DNA from: Tritrichomonas musculus
Taxonomy: Eukaryota > Parabasalia > Tritrichomonadida > Tritrichomonadidae
Length of the DNA stretch: 64,000 nt
Direction: 5' to 3'
NCBI GenBank assembly: GCA_039105265.1
Contig: JAPFFF010000001.1
Location: 1,550,001-1,614,000, forward strand
The notes below the pieces were generated by a model, which searched no databases, had not been told where the DNA came from, and saw only the letters and a program-made list of their open reading frames with translations. Both the position numbers and the translations under genes were made by a program. Positions 8,898 through 18,587 of this stretch are shown here, piece by piece; within the stretch, counting starts at the first letter, position 1; each line of letters starts with the position of its first letter.

Positions 8898-10712
8898 ATG
8901 GATATTTTGGGAATTGTTAACGAATTACTCACCGCTGTTGGTGCCTACGAAGATGATTACCAAAAGCCCAACTGGGGAAGGGAAGAAGAAGACGAGTTTG
9001 AAGAAGATGAAGATGAATATCCAACACCAAATCTCACCGGCAAATTTATTCTACCTCCCCATCCACACTATGATGGTATAAAATGCGTTGAAAGCTCACT
9101 TACACCCATACAAAAGCTCATTCGAAGGGATGATATTGAATCTCTCCGCAAAAAGATCAAAGGCAAGCAATACAAGCCAGGCAAATCCGATTATTTACCA
9201 GATCCCTTTGAGACAACCATTATCAGGCATGAATTCCACGATGAATCGATCCAAATGAATGATCTTGAAGTTGCCTGTTTCTTTGGGTCCTCAAAAAGTT
9301 TCACCTATCTCTTAGCCCTCACAAAAAGTGACAAATTTTTAGAAGGATGTCCACAATATGCACTTTTCAGCCAGAACCAAGACATAATCAACATTCTGAA
9401 GACCAAAAATCTTGATTTCAAATTCAATGCACGTAAAGTATTGAAAGGAATTCGCCATTCAGGTCAAAAAATATCAGCCGAACTTTTTGAATGGCTATTG
9501 AAAGATGTACAAATTGAAATCAGCATGTCCGACGTTCTCCGCTTCAATGATCGTCAGTTGTTTGATATTGCACTTTCACACAACGTTCCAGTTGACAAGC
9601 ACACTGTTGCTTTTGCAGCCAAATGCGGCTTCCGTGACTACGTGATGCAGATTGCCAATTCTGAGAATGTAGACCAAGTCACGACCATTCAACATGACGT
9701 CATCATGGGATTGCCAGAAGCTCTGAGTGGAGGAGAAACAGCCTTGTTTTTCGCCGCCGAACAGAAAGACTTCGAACTTTATAAATTCTTGATTGATCTC
9801 GGTGCATCGCCTGTCCATTATCTTCAGACAAATGGTCTTATTCCACTTGTTTATGCCTTTAATGACATCGAGTTTGGCTTGAAAGTTCTCGAATTAACGA
9901 AACTCGATGATTATCTGTTTGAGCACTTGCTTTCTGAGGCTCTGATCTACAACAACATTGAGATGCTTTTGAGGCTTTCCGAATATGAAAAGTATCATCT
10001 TTCAAGGCCAGTTCGTGGAATGGCTTGTCTTGCACGCACAAAAGAAGCCGTTGAAGTTTTAATGAATCATCCAGATGTCTTTGAAATTTCACCAGCCGAC
10101 ATCGAAGTCATTGAAAAAAAGAAGAAGCGTAGAAAGGAAGTTCTTGGGCTCTTCAAGCCAAATCGAGAGCATCCATGCTCTTCTTACTTCAAGAAAGAAA
10201 TGTTTGAAATCGAAGGACCTCTTGGGAAACCAACAAGTCCCGGCGAAGACAGAAAACTCCTTCTTAGTTTGATGATGGGCAACATGGAACTTGCAATGCC
10301 GATCATTCAGAAGAGAGGAGGACCTGTCCAATCTGATGGAAAGTCTGTGTTCAATTCAAACATGTTTAATTTTGAACCTCTTTGTTTCATTCCTACTTTG
10401 GGATTGAATCCTGAAATGAACCCTGAGAAGCAATTCACGCCAATTTTGATGGCTTCTTACGCTGATCATAATATTAACATGTACAACGTTGGATTGAGCT
10501 TGTATCATAGGGGCGCTGATCCTACAATTGAATTCGATAACATAAACGTGCTCGGTAACTTGTACAGATCTCTGTGCAGAAAAACTTCTCACATGGACGG
10601 ATTAAAGATGCTCTGGCTGACAAGACAGAAAATTTACGAGAAAACTGGAAGAGCTAAGGAAAGAGAAATGGAAGAACCTGATGAAAATATCTATAAAAGC
10701 TTCAACTTTTGA
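8898..10712 (+). CDS. ankyrin-repeat-type protein
   Basis: A 604-residue, soluble, helix-rich protein. After an acidic N-terminal segment (residues 27-43, many Glu/Asp) there are ankyrin-like units: LTPIQKLIRRDDIESLRKKI, LEVACFFGSSKSFTYLLAL, and the clearest, GGETALFFAAEQKDFELYKFLIDLGASP (about residues 276-303), with further degenerate units to about 570 (FTPILMASY...VGLSLYHRGADPTIE). Ankyrin proteins bind partners, so a specific job cannot be read. Codon use is richer in G/C than the surrounding intergenic DNA, as in the Polo kinase, and suggests an expressed gene. A lysine cluster KKKKRRK is at about residue 405. Confidence 0.8.
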   Translation: MDILGIVNELLTAVGAYEDDYQKPNWGREEEDEFEEDEDEYPTPNLTGKFILPPHPHYDGIKCVESSLTPIQKLIRRDDIESLRKKIKGKQYKPGKSDYLPDPFETTIIRHEFHDESIQMNDLEVACFFGSSKSFTYLLALTKSDKFLEGCPQYALFSQNQDIINILKTKNLDFKFNARKVLKGIRHSGQKISAELFEWLLKDVQIEISMSDVLRFNDRQLFDIALSHNVPVDKHTVAFAAKCGFRDYVMQIANSENVDQVTTIQHDVIMGLPEALSGGETALFFAAEQKDFELYKFLIDLGASPVHYLQTNGLIPLVYAFNDIEFGLKVLELTKLDDYLFEHLLSEALIYNNIEMLLRLSEYEKYHLSRPVRGMACLARTKEAVEVLMNHPDVFEISPADIEVIEKKKKRRKEVLGLFKPNREHPCSSYFKKEMFEIEGPLGKPTSPGEDRKLLLSLMMGNMELAMPIIQKRGGPVQSDGKSVFNSNMFNFEPLCFIPTLGLNPEMNPEKQFTPILMASYADHNINMYNVGLSLYHRGADPTIEFDNINVLGNLYRSLCRKTSHMDGLKMLWLTRQKIYEKTGRAKEREMEEPDENIYKSFNF

Positions 10713-11952
10713 TAGTTTTTATTTTTATCAATAAAAAAAATTTTTTTACTCTAACTATTACTACAATGATCATAATTAATTATAATGAAAAATTTTATAG
10801 CATCTTGTTAAGTCCAAATGTCACTTTTTTTGACATTTTCACCAATATTTTTGACCAAAAAAAAAAAAAAAAAAAAAAAAAAAGTGACATTAGAAATTAA
10901 CAAGATGATATAAAAAAATTATACAAAAAATATCTTTTTAACAAAAAGATAATACTTTTTTTTTAATAACAAAAAGTTTGTTCCAGGATGATTGATTTTT
11001 TTGTCAGATAAAGTTTGTCCACTAATTGGAAAGAAATGTGAAATGAATATAATTTGATGCCATCATTTTCTATTCTTTATTCCAATGCTGAATTGATTAC
11101 TAACATTATTGATTTTTTCAGTCACTTTTTATAAAATTGACATATCATATGGTGAAAAAAAATATTTTTTTCCTTTCCAATTATTGGGCAAACTTGAGGA
11201 AAATAAAAGCTATGATGAAATAACTACACAAACAAAGATAAAAGACAGAATTTATCAATTTTTAGATTTGATAATTTATGATTATTATTTTAGGAACAAT
11301 GGGATGATTTTTCATGAAAAAACCTAAATTTTACTTCATTGAGAACTTTCAAATATTTGTCATGATACTCTTGATATATTTCCTAAAAATTTGCTCATAT
11401 TTTAAGAGTATATAAATTTTATACATGCCAACACAATAAGGTCAGTTTCATGTCACTTTTTACAATGTCTTTGATGTTTTATAATCCAAAACATAAAAAA
11501 CTAATCCTCTAGATAAACAAATCAGTGTTCTTATGAAATTATACCAAAGTTCTCAGTGTGCATCAGATTCCAATTGATTACATTCTTAATATTTTTAAAA
11601 ATGGCATTAAATTAATATAAATATGCTTGAAATGAAATGACGAACCTAGTTTAGATTCACACAAGCTTGAGAATATTAATTTGTCTTCTGAAAATATGGA
11701 AAACGAATTAAAAATCGATTTTGACACTCTTTCTCATGTTCTAATTTTTGAAAGTAAAGATGATTAAACACTCTTACTCATCTTGAAATTAATTTCCAAA
11801 TTCCAAGTTGAAAACATTATTTTTGGAGAGGATATGCCATTGATTACTCCTAAGAGGTAATTTGCAAGGAGTAAATACTAAAAACAAAAGTTTTTAAATC
11901 TAGTATAGGGATAAAAAAGAGAAGAATTCTGGATGGTTAAAAAATTATTTAC
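10713..11952. other. intergenic with foldback element and worn coding scraps
   Basis: Apart from the foldback at 10801-10907, the stretch 11650-11860 reads partly like coding sequence in one frame (ENINLSSENMENELK, DFDTLSHVLIFE) and then stops. I do not recognise a family. A 72-aa open frame at 11109-11327 has no domain and is probably chance. Confidence 0.35.
10801..10907. repeat. 107-bp foldback (MITE-like) element
   Basis: The ends CATCTTGTTAA / TTAACAAGATG are exact inverted repeats. After six unpaired bases on each side a second pair follows, ATGTCACTTTTTT / AAAAAAGTGACAT. The middle is a long poly(A) run. Target duplication is not clear. Confidence 0.55.
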
Positions 11953-13017
11953 TTATTTAATGCTTGGTATTTCATCCAATTTAGGACAATTCATGAAAAC
12001 ATTTTCACCCATTTTTTTAACTGAAGGAGGAATTGATACATGTGTCAATGATGTGCAGTCTTTGAAACATTCATCACCAATTTCAATTACGCATGAAGGA
12101 ATTGTTATTTCCTTTAAAGAAGAACATTTTTCAAAAGCACTAAACATAATAATTTGTAGAGAAGAAGGAAGAGAAATTTGTACAAGTGATGTACATTCGC
12201 TAAATGCACAAAATCCTATTTCAGTAACAGAAGAAGGAATTGAGACTGATTTTAAAGATGAACAATATGCAAACGAATACTCCATAATCGCAGTTATTGA
12301 AGGAGGAATTATAATTTGCTTCAAAGACTTACACATTTGAAAAACACTAGGATAAATAGTAGTTACAGATAAAGGTATTGTTATATTTTCTAGTGATGCA
12401 CATTCATTAAAAGCACAACCTCCTATTGTTTCGACTGATGAAGGAATTGTTACTTCTATCAATGATTTACATTTTTCAAATGCGGAAACACCAATAGACT
12501 TAACTTTTGAAGGAATTACAATTTTTATTAATGATTCACAATACTTGAAAGATTCATAACAGATTGATTCTACATTTGGAGGAATTATTATTTGTTTCAG
12601 AGATTTACAACCTTCAAATACATAATCATTAATTATGCGTATTGATGAAGGAATTGTTAAATGATTCAATGACTCACATACAAAGAAGCCATACCTTTGA
12701 ATTTCAGTCACACTTGGTGGTATCAAAATGTATGGAAGTGATTTGCACCAACTAAAAGCTGACTCACAAATCGTTGTTACTGTGGAAGGAATTGATACAT
12801 ATTCAAGAGATACACAATTACCAAACAAATTTTTAGGAATAGAAGTGATTCCTTCTGGAAGTGAGACTCTTTCTAATTTTTCACAAAGCCGAAACAAACG
12901 TGACTTAATTTCAACTTCTGGAAGAGACAAGAAATATTCAACAACATCAATACTATTTCCAAGTGCAGCAACACGAATTGAAGTATTATAAAAAAATATT
13001 GATTTAAAGAATTTCAT
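11953..13017 (-). pseudogene. 3' part of a DUF3447/ankyrin-BspA gene: LRR_5 domain
   Basis: This 354-residue open frame carries one ankyrin-like end unit (SIRVAALGNSIDVVEYFLSLPEVEI) followed by about 13 BspA-type LRR_5 repeats of roughly 23 residues (SLK.IIIPPSV..I...AF..CKSL). The ankyrin end at its N-terminus, and the DUF3447 frame ending just 46 bases upstream at 13064, show it is the tail of the gene that starts at 18399. It could still be translated from its own ATG at 13017. The repeats are well kept and probably form an LRR solenoid. I see no membrane anchor. Confidence 0.7.
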
Positions 13018-13063
13018 TTAAAAAAACAATTTTTTTTGAAATTAAATAAAAATATTTTTTTTT

Positions 13064-13909
13064 TTAAAAAATATCTTCAATCGTTTCTATATGAGGAAAA
13101 AAAGTAGAAATACCTAAAATTACCTCGTTAACATCAATACCATTTTCTTTTATAATTAATTTAACAAGTGCTAAATGATTATATTTGCATGCTTTGGTAT
13201 AATATTTCATTATTTCATTGTCTTGATAATTAATATAAGAAAAATTATAATACTTGAAACCAAATGACTCATTTGCTTCACGAATTTTGTCATCATCATC
13301 GTAATCTGGATGATGATCCATATTATTCATGAAGTATTCATAAAGATCATCATTATAAGTTTTGATTGATTTTTTAATCATTTTCACAAACAAAGAATCA
13401 TCTTGAAAAAATTCGTTATTCTTCAGATATTGAATCATTCTAATATTCCCACCATAGACAGCGTATTTCATAATTCTTGCTTTGTCAAAATCTGTCACTT
13501 TTGACGTTAAATATGTGAATATTTTAATCGAGCCAAAAAATGCAGCATATTCAATCAATGCCGTTTTTTTTTCATTCAATAAAAAAAGATTTGTTTCAAA
13601 AAATGATGGAGTTATCGTGCTTGAAACGGGAATGTTTGATAGACAAAGATATTTGACAAATTCACAAATCGAATCGTTTCGAATAAGTGAACAAATGGTG
13701 AAATCATTTTGACCTTCCAACCGTTTTTCATTAAATGATGTTTCATTGAAAATATCTGAATCAATTTTGCGAAGCTCTTCTTCAATTTCTTTGGATTGGT
13801 CGGCGGTTAAAAACGGTTTGATCTCAGGATAGAAAAAGTGACGATATTTGGTCCCATTTTTGTTTTTCTTATAATATAATTCAAGAGAGAGTTTTTCATC
13901 GACTTTTAA
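13064..13909 (-). pseudogene. middle part of the transposon-interrupted DUF3447/ankyrin gene
   Basis: The frame is open from the left border of the transposon (13909) to the stop at 13064. It begins VDEKLSLELYYKKNKNG, goes through FFYPEIKPFLTADQSKEIEEEL, and then carries the DUF3447 pattern (SFFETNLFLLNEKKTALIEY, AAFFGSIKIFTYL, AVYGGNIRMIQYL). The same order (YFQPEIKPFLTKEKIE, IEYASFYGSNDIIKYM, AIHSGNAELIRYLEEN) is in the relative at 40240-41412. The stop at 13064 separates it from the LRR frame 11953-13017 and is a second break besides the insertion. Confidence 0.8.
13903..13909. repeat. target-site duplication, left copy (CTTTTAA)
   Basis: CTTTTAA directly abuts the first base of the inverted terminus at 13910. 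The identical heptamer follows the right terminus at 17970-17976. Confidence 0.8.
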
Positions 13910-14870
13910 AGAACATAGGAAACTCTCATAATCTTTTGAAATTAATATATAATAAAGTATATCATATTATAAGAATATTTTAATAGAAAACATTTTCCTA
14001 ATTTTGCGTATATACTGAGATATGATTAAAGAAAGTTGCCAAAATTGAGAGGAATTTCTATTCAAATGTAGTATAATTTTGTAATTGATTTTTCTCGAAA
14101 ATTTGGCGGACGATTTTTCTAAAAATTTAATATAATATATAATGCAATGTATACTACTATTTAAGATAAATGTAATATACAGGTCATTCGTTGGCTCTGT
14201 TCTGGAATCGTTTTTTCCAAAAAAAATCGTAAAATCGGCTAAAAATAGTGTAAATCGCTTTATCTCGGGATATATACTTATAATGCGCAATTTTTTTGCT
14301 TAATCGTGTTTTTAACATCATAATAAGACAAATAACCAATTTTTGGGTAAAAATATTGAATTTTGGCCGATATTGTTAGTAACGAGTTTTTTTGTATTTT
14401 TATCTTAATATAAAAAATCTCATTCTTCACGGATAGGAGTTTTTGGTTATTACTCTATATACAATAAACATACAATCCTATAATTTTATAATCATATACA
14501 ATACAGTAATGCAATTATTGTTATACTGATTATGTAGGTACACCTATTTTTTTTTCTGACATTTAATGCAAAAATACAGAAATCAAATTTTTGAAATATA
14601 TTTTATAAATAACTCGATGCAAAGCGAAGCTAATAAAAATATAACAATTGATATATATTAAGATGCTTGCAATATATATTCTTATAATACCATAAATTTT
14701 GAAACATTTTTACATTTACGTCTGGAGACTCGTTATGAAAATCACAACTTTTTGAAAGACTCTCCGCCGCGATTTCGCTTAAAATCTGAAATCATCAATA
14801 ACTATCTATGGTGAGTATATATTATTAATTTCGAAGCATATCGACATATCTCGAGAGTTTCCTATGTTCT
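13910..14870. repeat. 961-bp direct repeat, left copy
   Basis: The repeat is bounded by 18-bp inverted termini. It has no convincing gene: the 107-codon minus-strand frame (13967-14290) is low-complexity and lacks any recognised domain. Inside are a GTCTGGAGACTCGTTATG block and the hexamer-like CTCTCCGCCGCGATTTCG, unusually G/C-rich for this genome and perhaps transposase-binding sequence. Confidence 0.85.
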
Positions 14871-14950
14871 ATATTTTTTTAAAATTTTTGACATATCATA
14901 AAATATTCAAATATTTCTATATATAAAAAGTGAAATGAAAAAATTATCTT

Positions 14951-16927
14951 TTATTCAGAATCATCATCATTAACCAAGTTATTCAACTGCTCATCAGCAT
15001 TCCAAAATATCATGTTGTTCAAGCCAGCTGTTTTTATCATGCCCGTTGATTTGGTAGAAATTGAACGTCGATTTTTTTCATAAAAATTCCCCAAAATCCC
15101 ACTTAACTCTTGAAATGGCATTTTTCTTGGCTTTGGATCGATTAACTTCAATAATGGCATTTTTCTTACAATTTGAACATTCTTCCAAAGGTACAATGCT
15201 TGCCGAAGATAGTAAATTATTGGACGTTCTTCAACTGGAGTGTTGTCAAAAATTTTCTTCCCACTGTCACTTCGTGATTCTGGAACTTTTTCTTCAATAG
15301 GCATGTTCTTGTACAATTCGTGCTCCAATAGAATGTATTTCATTGATTTCTGGAAATTCACGTGGCTGTCATCTTTTTTATTATGCCTCCGAACATTTGC
15401 AAAATTGTGTTCTTGGTAGTGTGAACTGCATGCACCTGTATCAATAGCTTCTTCAGTGATTATTTGAGATGCAATTCCAATTGCAGTAAATATGTATTGT
15501 TTACACCAATTATCTGTGAAACATCTCATTTTCTTATAGGTATTGGGCTGCACACGATAGATTTTTAAGTTGTGTTCAATGACATATTGTTGCATAAGAT
15601 AATAAATCAATACAATACTTGCACCAAGTAAAAGATAGTCAATAGTCTCTTGCCGACTTAGTGAATTCCTGAATAGTGCCTCTAGTAAGAGTGTAGAAGG
15701 AAGCATTGATAAAAGTAAATAAAAGTCTTCGTCATCAATTATTTTTTGAATTGTTTGTAAAGTAAACAATTTTTTTGGGAGGTCATCTTCCATTTTGCGT
15801 CCTTTGTTGTTATCCAATAAGTAAGGAGCAATTCCAATAGTTTTTAAATCTTCTGCAGACCGTGTTTCATAAGAATCATATGGAGAAACTAGGAATTCTT
15901 CAAGAGAGGATTTTCTGTAACGATCTCTTTTTGTCAGGTGCAATGGATCTGAAAAATGAATTAATACTGCAAATATTTTAATTATACCAACAGCACCAAG
16001 ACTTAGGAATCTTTCGAAGTTACCAATAATTTTGTCGATGAATATATTTGCATATATGCTATAAGTGTTGTCACCATCAGTGCCTAATCCGATAATACTT
16101 ATGTTTTTTGGCATGAGTGATATGATCGATTCAATTTTTTCGCGTAACTCTTGTGTTGCCTTACCTGACGTCGACGGAATACATGCAATTGGAAACTGTT
16201 TAAATTCTGGATTTAATGGTGCAAATGTCATACCGAATTCTGCTTGTATCACTGAGTTATAATTTAATTTAATAAATTCTAAAAATTCGTTGTCATCATT
16301 AATAAATGTTTCTGCTAATTCTGGATCGATCTCTTTGAGATTTAGCACGCCATCAATCCTACCATTTTTATTTACTTTGACATACGGTGTAACATATGCA
16401 GCATCAACCATGATAACTCCTTTTCCAGTAAAATTATTTGGTAAAAACCTTGACATGATATTCAAAATATTTTGTATATCGCCATTAAAAATGTCGTCAT
16501 GTATTCCTAAATTAGCGAGAGCTTGCTTTCTATATGTTGAAGCAGTTTTATATGTTGGAAACAATAAATTGGTATTTAAAATATTGAAGTAATGTGGACT
16601 CATCATGCTTAACAGTGCAAAGAATTCGTGAAGTCCATCATAACGTCTTCCTTGAGGAAATTTTGTTATATTATCCCATGTAGCGCCGATGAATCTTAAT
16701 ACTATTGGACTAATATTAATCGTTTTTTGTTTGTCTTCTGGTATATTCAATTTAATTTTCTGTAAGTCTGCTATTTGTCTTTTTAGCCTTGTATTCTCCA
16801 AAATTAACCTTTCATTTTCACCTTGTAATCTTTGATTGTCTTCTAAGAGCTTTTCGTAAGTTTGCTGAGATCTTGCTTTTGCTCCTGTTTCGGGAGTAAA
16901 CCATGATGGATTTCGCTTAGGCGCCAT
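14951..16927 (-). CDS. P-element-like transposase
   Basis: 658 residues from an ATG just inside the right repeat. Residues 22-60 are a coiled coil (NQRLQGENERLILENTRLKR) where P/THAP9 proteins also carry a leucine-rich segment, but no THAP zinc finger is visible. Residues 109-133 (SPHYFNILN..LLFPTYKTASTYR) match the S-P-x-x-Y-x-x-L...LP-x-x-x-T-x-R signature before the RNase H domain of P-type transposases. Candidate acidic residues are Asp175 (IMVDAAY), Asp284/286 (LGTDGDNTYS) and the DPLHLTKRDR stretch (327-336), which resembles the DPPHLLKN of the family. The frame is open and looks active. Assignment to the P superfamily is by pattern only; a KDZ-type or new clade is the alternative. Confidence 0.65.
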   Translation of the reverse strand: MAPKRNPSWFTPETGAKARSQQTYEKLLEDNQRLQGENERLILENTRLKRQIADLQKIKLNIPEDKQKTINISPIVLRFIGATWDNITKFPQGRRYDGLHEFFALLSMMSPHYFNILNTNLLFPTYKTASTYRKQALANLGIHDDIFNGDIQNILNIMSRFLPNNFTGKGVIMVDAAYVTPYVKVNKNGRIDGVLNLKEIDPELAETFINDDNEFLEFIKLNYNSVIQAEFGMTFAPLNPEFKQFPIACIPSTSGKATQELREKIESIISLMPKNISIIGLGTDGDNTYSIYANIFIDKIIGNFERFLSLGAVGIIKIFAVLIHFSDPLHLTKRDRYRKSSLEEFLVSPYDSYETRSAEDLKTIGIAPYLLDNNKGRKMEDDLPKKLFTLQTIQKIIDDEDFYLLLSMLPSTLLLEALFRNSLSRQETIDYLLLGASIVLIYYLMQQYVIEHNLKIYRVQPNTYKKMRCFTDNWCKQYIFTAIGIASQIITEEAIDTGACSSHYQEHNFANVRRHNKKDDSHVNFQKSMKYILLEHELYKNMPIEEKVPESRSDSGKKIFDNTPVEERPIIYYLRQALYLWKNVQIVRKMPLLKLIDPKPRKMPFQELSGILGNFYEKNRRSISTKSTGMIKTAGLNNMIFWNADEQLNNLVNDDDSE

Positions 16928-17008
16928 TAAAAAAAAATGATTCTATATTGAAAATTTCAGAGGTTTTTAAATTTGAAAGGAAAAAAAAGCATGACCACGA
17001 AAAATTAT

Positions 17009-17969
17009 AGAACATAGGAAACTCTCATAATCTTTTGAAATTAATATATAATAAAGTATATCATATTATAAGAATATTTTAATAGAAAACATTTTCCTAA
17101 TTTTGCGTATATACTGAGATATGATTAAAGAAAGTTGCCAAAATTGAGAGGAATTTCTATTCAAATGTAGTATAATTTTGTAATTGATTTTTCTCGAAAA
17201 TTTGGCGGACGATTTTTCTAAAAATTTAATATAATATATAATGCAATGTATACTACTATTTAAGATAAATGTAATATACAGGTCATTCGTTGGCTCTGTT
17301 CTGGAATCGTTTTTTCCAAAAAAAATCGTAAAATCGGCTAAAAATAGTGTAAATCGCTTTATCTCGGGATATATACTTATAATGCGCAATTTTTTTGCTT
17401 AATCGTGTTTTTAACATCATAATAAGACAAATAACCAATTTTTGGGTAAAAATATTGAATTTTGGCCGATATTGTTAGTAACGAGTTTTTTTGTATTTTT
17501 ATCTTAATATAAAAAATCTCATTCTTCACGGATAGGAGTTTTTGGTTATTACTCTATATACAATAAACATACAATCCTATAATTTTATAATCATATACAA
17601 TACAGTAATGCAATTATTGTTATACTGATTATGTAGGTACACCTATTTTTTTTTCTGACATTTAATGCAAAAATACAGAAATCAAATTTTTGAAATATAT
17701 TTTATAAATAACTCGATGCAAAGCGAAGCTAATAAAAATATAACAATTGATATATATTAAGATGCTTGCAATATATATTCTTATAATACCATAAATTTTG
17801 AAACATTTTTACATTTACGTCTGGAGACTCGTTATGAAAATCACAACTTTTTGAAAGACTCTCCGCCGCGATTTCGCTTAAAATCTGAAATCATCAATAA
17901 CTATCTATGGTGAGTATATATTATTAATTTCGAAGCATATCGACATATCTCGAGAGTTTCCTATGTTCT
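17009..17969. repeat. 961-bp direct repeat, right copy
   Basis: It is the same length and, as far as I can read, the same sequence as 13910-14870, at an exact offset of 3,099 bases. Its left end lies about 80 bases upstream of the transposase ATG, so it probably supplies the promoter. Confidence 0.85.
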
Positions 17970-17976
17970 CTTTTAA
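17970..17976. repeat. target-site duplication, right copy (CTTTTAA)
   Basis: It follows the outer right terminus immediately and is identical to 13903-13909. Confidence 0.8.
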
Positions 17977-18399
17977 TATTTGTTTATTGAGAAGAAGACG
18001 AAGAATTGCTTTGCAGTTTCTGAAAATTTCGTAAATCTTGATATTTGTGAAATATGTTTGAATATTATCTTGAAGATATGTTATAATGTGATCAATTTTA
18101 TATAAAATGTCTGAATTATACCGTTTATAACTTGTAATCGCTAATATTAAATTCATAATAGCTAGTAATTCATCGCGATTAGTTAAAATATTTTGTTTTT
18201 TTAAAAAATCGATTAATTCATTGAAATTTTCATTTGAAAAACATGGACCATCAAAATATTTTAAAAGTAATGCTTGGATTTCTTTCTTTTGATTAATATA
18301 TTCTTGAATAGGAGGAATTTCTGGTAAAAAAGGATGAGATGTTTTGGATAAGGGATGGGAAAGAATCACAGGCTCGTTTTTATTTTTTGCCAATTTCAT
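17970..18399 (-). pseudogene. 5' part of the transposon-interrupted DUF3447/ankyrin gene
   Basis: From an ATG at 18399 the frame encodes a Lys/Pro-rich start, then YINQKKEIQALLLKYFDG...NFNELIDFLKKQNI...LDILYKIDHIITYLQDNIQTYFTNIKIYEIFRNCKAILRLLLNKQILK, the N-terminal helical segment seen also in the 40240-41412 protein (IFKIFQNNKRILLFLIEEQL). It then runs into the transposon. Taking one copy of the 7-bp target duplication, the codons continue in frame as ...NKQILK-VDEKLSLEL... at 13909, so the gene was intact at this point before the insertion. Confidence 0.85.
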
Positions 18400-18587
18400 T
18401 TTTTAGTGACTTGTGATTTAAAAAATATTCTTAGTACAATTTAGTTGTATATTTTTGAGAAGGCAAAAAATCTTTCATTTCTGGATATATCATTAATTTT
18501 TATTTGATTAAAGTTTTAAATATATTATTTTCTAATTATATTTACGATAATATTAAATTTTTACAAATTGAAAATAAAGATTTTAAA

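Larger units (their letters stand above)
13910..17969 (-). mobile_element. P-like DNA transposon with identical 961-bp terminal direct repeats
   Basis: A 4,060-bp insertion. It consists of a 961-bp repeat (13910-14870), a 2,138-bp unique middle with one transposase gene, and the same 961-bp repeat in the same orientation (17009-17969). Each repeat itself begins AGAACATAGGAAACTCTC and ends with the reverse complement of those 18 bases, so four copies of the terminus exist. A 7-bp target duplication flanks only the outer ends. The two long repeats look identical over the stretches I compared, including a shared 107-codon frame, so the insertion is young. The layout recalls a bacterial composite transposon or an LTR element, but the protein is a DDE-type DNA transposase and no reverse transcriptase is present. 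Confidence 0.85.

Noticed and set aside
13967-14290. 107-codon frame in each 961-bp repeat as a second transposon gene
   Set aside because: It is low-complexity with no domain, and the same sequence looks non-coding around it. The identity of the two copies follows from the repeat identity and is no sign of selection.
13910-17969. LTR retrotransposon because of the long direct repeats
   Set aside because: There is no reverse transcriptase, protease, primer-binding site or polypurine tract; the only gene is a DDE-type transposase, and each repeat has inverted termini of its own.
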